A DNA stretch of 64,000 nucleotides from Helopsaltes ochotensis (Eukaryota > Chordata > Aves > Passeriformes > Locustellidae): positions 51,486 to 115,485 of the forward strand of contig VXBM01000878.1 in the NCBI GenBank assembly GCA_013400155.1. The letters are read 5' to 3'. Position 1 is the first letter of the stretch. Every line of letters begins with the position of its first letter. Below the pieces are notes generated by a model. It ran no database searches. It was given only the letters and a program-made list of their open reading frames with translations, and was not told the origin of the DNA. The translations under genes and the position numbers were made by a program. Positions 62,099-64,000 of this stretch are shown in pieces.

Positions 62099-63699
62099 TT
62101 ATATTGTTACATGGTTAATTAATATGAATCAAAGGAAAATATCAGTCAGAAATAGAACCTGCCTCATAATAGAATTCCTGTGAAATTTCTAAGACAGGAA
62201 ATGAAGCATTATTCTCTGGAGTTAGTGTATTGGAATGGAGATTATTTGATATTCTCTTTATTGATCTAAGCAGCAGTAAAAAGTCAATTTTGATTAAATT
62301 TTTTAATTACAACTGAATCATAACACATGAAAAACACACATACACAAATCTGCAAACCCAAAATTAGATAGAAAACATATGGCAAGCGATCTGGAAAGAG
62401 ACACTTGTATTTTAAAAATGCAATCTACTTTTCCTTGATAAATCTTAATCCTGAAGATTGGAGAAATGATAGAACAAAATGAATGAAGACGAAAGTAAAA
62501 CTGGAAAATGGCAAGTTACAAGAAAAAGGAAGGCATCAGTCATAACAAACTAAAGATTGGTATTGAAAGCACACTTATAATCTGAATGTGGATCTAATCT
62601 TAATCCATGAGGTATTGCATTTTTTTACAGCTTTGCTGCAAAATTATCTGAAAAAAATATATGAAATTGCCATTATTTTAATATAAATTCTAAAACTAAG
62701 CCAAATCAAACAAAAAAGATAAACTACATCAAAGAATAGACAAATTTATGTGAGAGAGGGAAAAATAGACAGCGTTAAAGGCTATGTAGACCTCTTTGTA
62801 TCCCAGGAAATAAAAAAATCACTAGAGGTTTAATTACCCATCTGTCTCATCTTCTCTCCTATGTACTTCTGACAAACCAATCATTACTGTATCCTTATCC
62901 TTATCTCTTACATGAGAACCATGTAAGCCTCTATCATAGTCAGTACTTTCAAAAAAAGTCTTAACAGAAGAAAAAGACTCTAGGAAGACTTTCCTGGCAC
63001 TGTTTTGTGTAAATCTTAGAGAGGCTGTTTCCTACAAAGGTAGCAGAGCTGATACCTCTCTCATTACAAGCTCTGTCAGAGATTCTTTAGAGCCCCACAA
63101 AAACTTGGCATACATTTGTTGTTGTTCTTTGACTGCTTCTATTATATACTTGGAGTTCTTCCTCTAAGAAACCCACCATTGTTTAGGGCCTAAACAGTTT
63201 TTAATACAGGCCATGATTTACAACGTGCTTCACAAGATGCTGTATGAAACACTTAGAAAGCAAGCTATCAGCAAACTGTTTCTGGATTTATAGCACTGTA
63301 TTAATAATTCAGTGACTAATTTTTTGCCCATAATCTCTGGTAGATGGTAGTTGTTGTTCATCATATGTGATTTATCATTGAATTTCATTTATTCATAGTA
63401 AAATTCATTGAGTCCCATCATGTTAGAATCCATTTGCATTATAAACTGTAGAACACACACCAGCCTGTTAAAGGTACTCAAACTGTCAATGATTGAAATG
63501 CTGGAGTGTAAGTTTTGGTAAATTTAATATCAGCAACAATTGAAACAATCTTAACACATATTAGCATTATTTTTTCTCAACATTTTTCTGTAATTATGAA
63601 GTTTATATCTATCTTAGACATAAACCCTTCATATTAACCACTAGTCCACAGTTACAGATTGCTGTGTCACAGCTAACTACAACAAACATTCATACCACC

Positions 63700-64000
63700 T
63701 GTCCAGGCTGCCAAAAGCGCTTCAGAGGCCTGCTCAGGTTTTAGTAATGTTGAGATAGGACACGGAAAAGAAAGGACCATGCTCACATGCTGAGATGTCC
63801 AAGGCAAAGAAGGAGGGCTTTATTTACAAACCTTGACATTTATAGAATTCCAAAGGTGACCATGGATTGGAGGGTGAAGTTGCCACCTCTCCAACCACAC
63901 TGGTCAAACCAACAGTCCATCAACTCTCTCCTCCTCCATGAAAGTATGAAAAAAAAATTATTATTTACATTAAGTGCATGAGAAACTCCATTACAGAAAT
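63700..64000 (-). mobile_element. LTR of an ERVK/alpharetrovirus-like element, cut by window edge
   Basis: Read on the minus strand, TATAAA (63844-63839) is followed about 15 bp later by AATAAA (63824-63819). A poly(A) signal this close to the TATA box is the compact layout known from avian alpharetroviruses, where the signal sits in U3. The proposed LTR 3' terminus is '...GCAGCCTGGACA' at about 63712-63700. The 5' part lies beyond the window, so it cannot be said whether this is a solo LTR or one end of a provirus. No target duplication can be checked. Confidence 0.55.

Larger units (their letters stand above)
49171..63699. other. long AT-rich desert segment
   Basis: About 14.5 kb with no exon, RNA gene or transposon recognised. 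Simple repeats include (ATT)n at 58947-58964, an A/C-rich (AAAC)n block at 59758-59806 and a 44-nt A-run at 62055-62098. Unique-looking stretches near 49590-49760 and 50520-50640 may be conserved non-coding DNA. A 139-codon minus-strand ORF at 57586-58005 is hydrophobic (Leu/Phe/Cys/Tyr-rich) but has no recognised domain and lies in AT-rich DNA. Confidence 0.55.

Noticed and set aside
1..64000. CRISPR arrays, operons, phage or bacterial islands
   Set aside because: Composition, CR1 elements and LTRs show a bird nuclear genome; no such structures are present.

Overview
This window is nuclear DNA from a bird, most likely a songbird (Passeriformes), and is almost entirely a gene desert. The bird assignment rests on several CR1 LINE 3' ends carrying the octamer-type tail (ATTCTATGATTCTATGA on one strand, TCATAGAATCATAGAATGG on the other) and on solo LTRs of avian ERVL and ERVK type. 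The passerine assignment is weaker. It rests on the LTR types and on a short TOPORS-like RING-finger gene, a family I recall as expanded in passerines. No bacterial features are present: no operons, CRISPR arrays or rRNA. I saw no tRNA.

Layout. Bases 1-520 are AT-rich and unassigned, followed by a short minus-strand CR1 tail (526-620). Bases 900-3,550 form the only clearly GC-richer block. It holds the one convincing coding region, a minus-strand C3HC4 RING protein of the TOPORS type (1982 down to 1611). A single in-frame TGA separates this ORF from a further 77-codon open stretch in the same frame. An (AGC)n tract lies 5' of the gene, and a diverged internal duplication lies at about 2,700 and 3,375. 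From about 3,550 to the right edge the DNA is AT-rich, with no exon I can defend.

The desert contains these repeats. Solo LTRs lie at 7241-7818 (+, 6-bp target duplication), 22231-22781 (-, perfect 5-bp target duplication) and 34619-35210 (+, 5-bp target duplication with one mismatch). A minus-strand LTR is cut by the right edge (about 63700-64000), and there is a doubtful degraded LTR near 40140. CR1 fragments lie at 8612-8845 (-), 16250-16511 (+), 16620-16795 (+), 20315-22190 (-, about 1.9 kb with reverse-transcriptase remnants) and 30461-30805 (-). Microsatellites and A/C- or G/T-rich low-complexity blocks are scattered throughout, as are a few short perfect palindromes.

There is no multi-gene system here. 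The best leads are the interrupted RING gene, a pair of adjacent perfect palindromes at 18852-18884, and several stretches of unique, TAATTA-containing sequence that look like candidate conserved non-coding elements. That last reading is inference only and needs an alignment to other birds.
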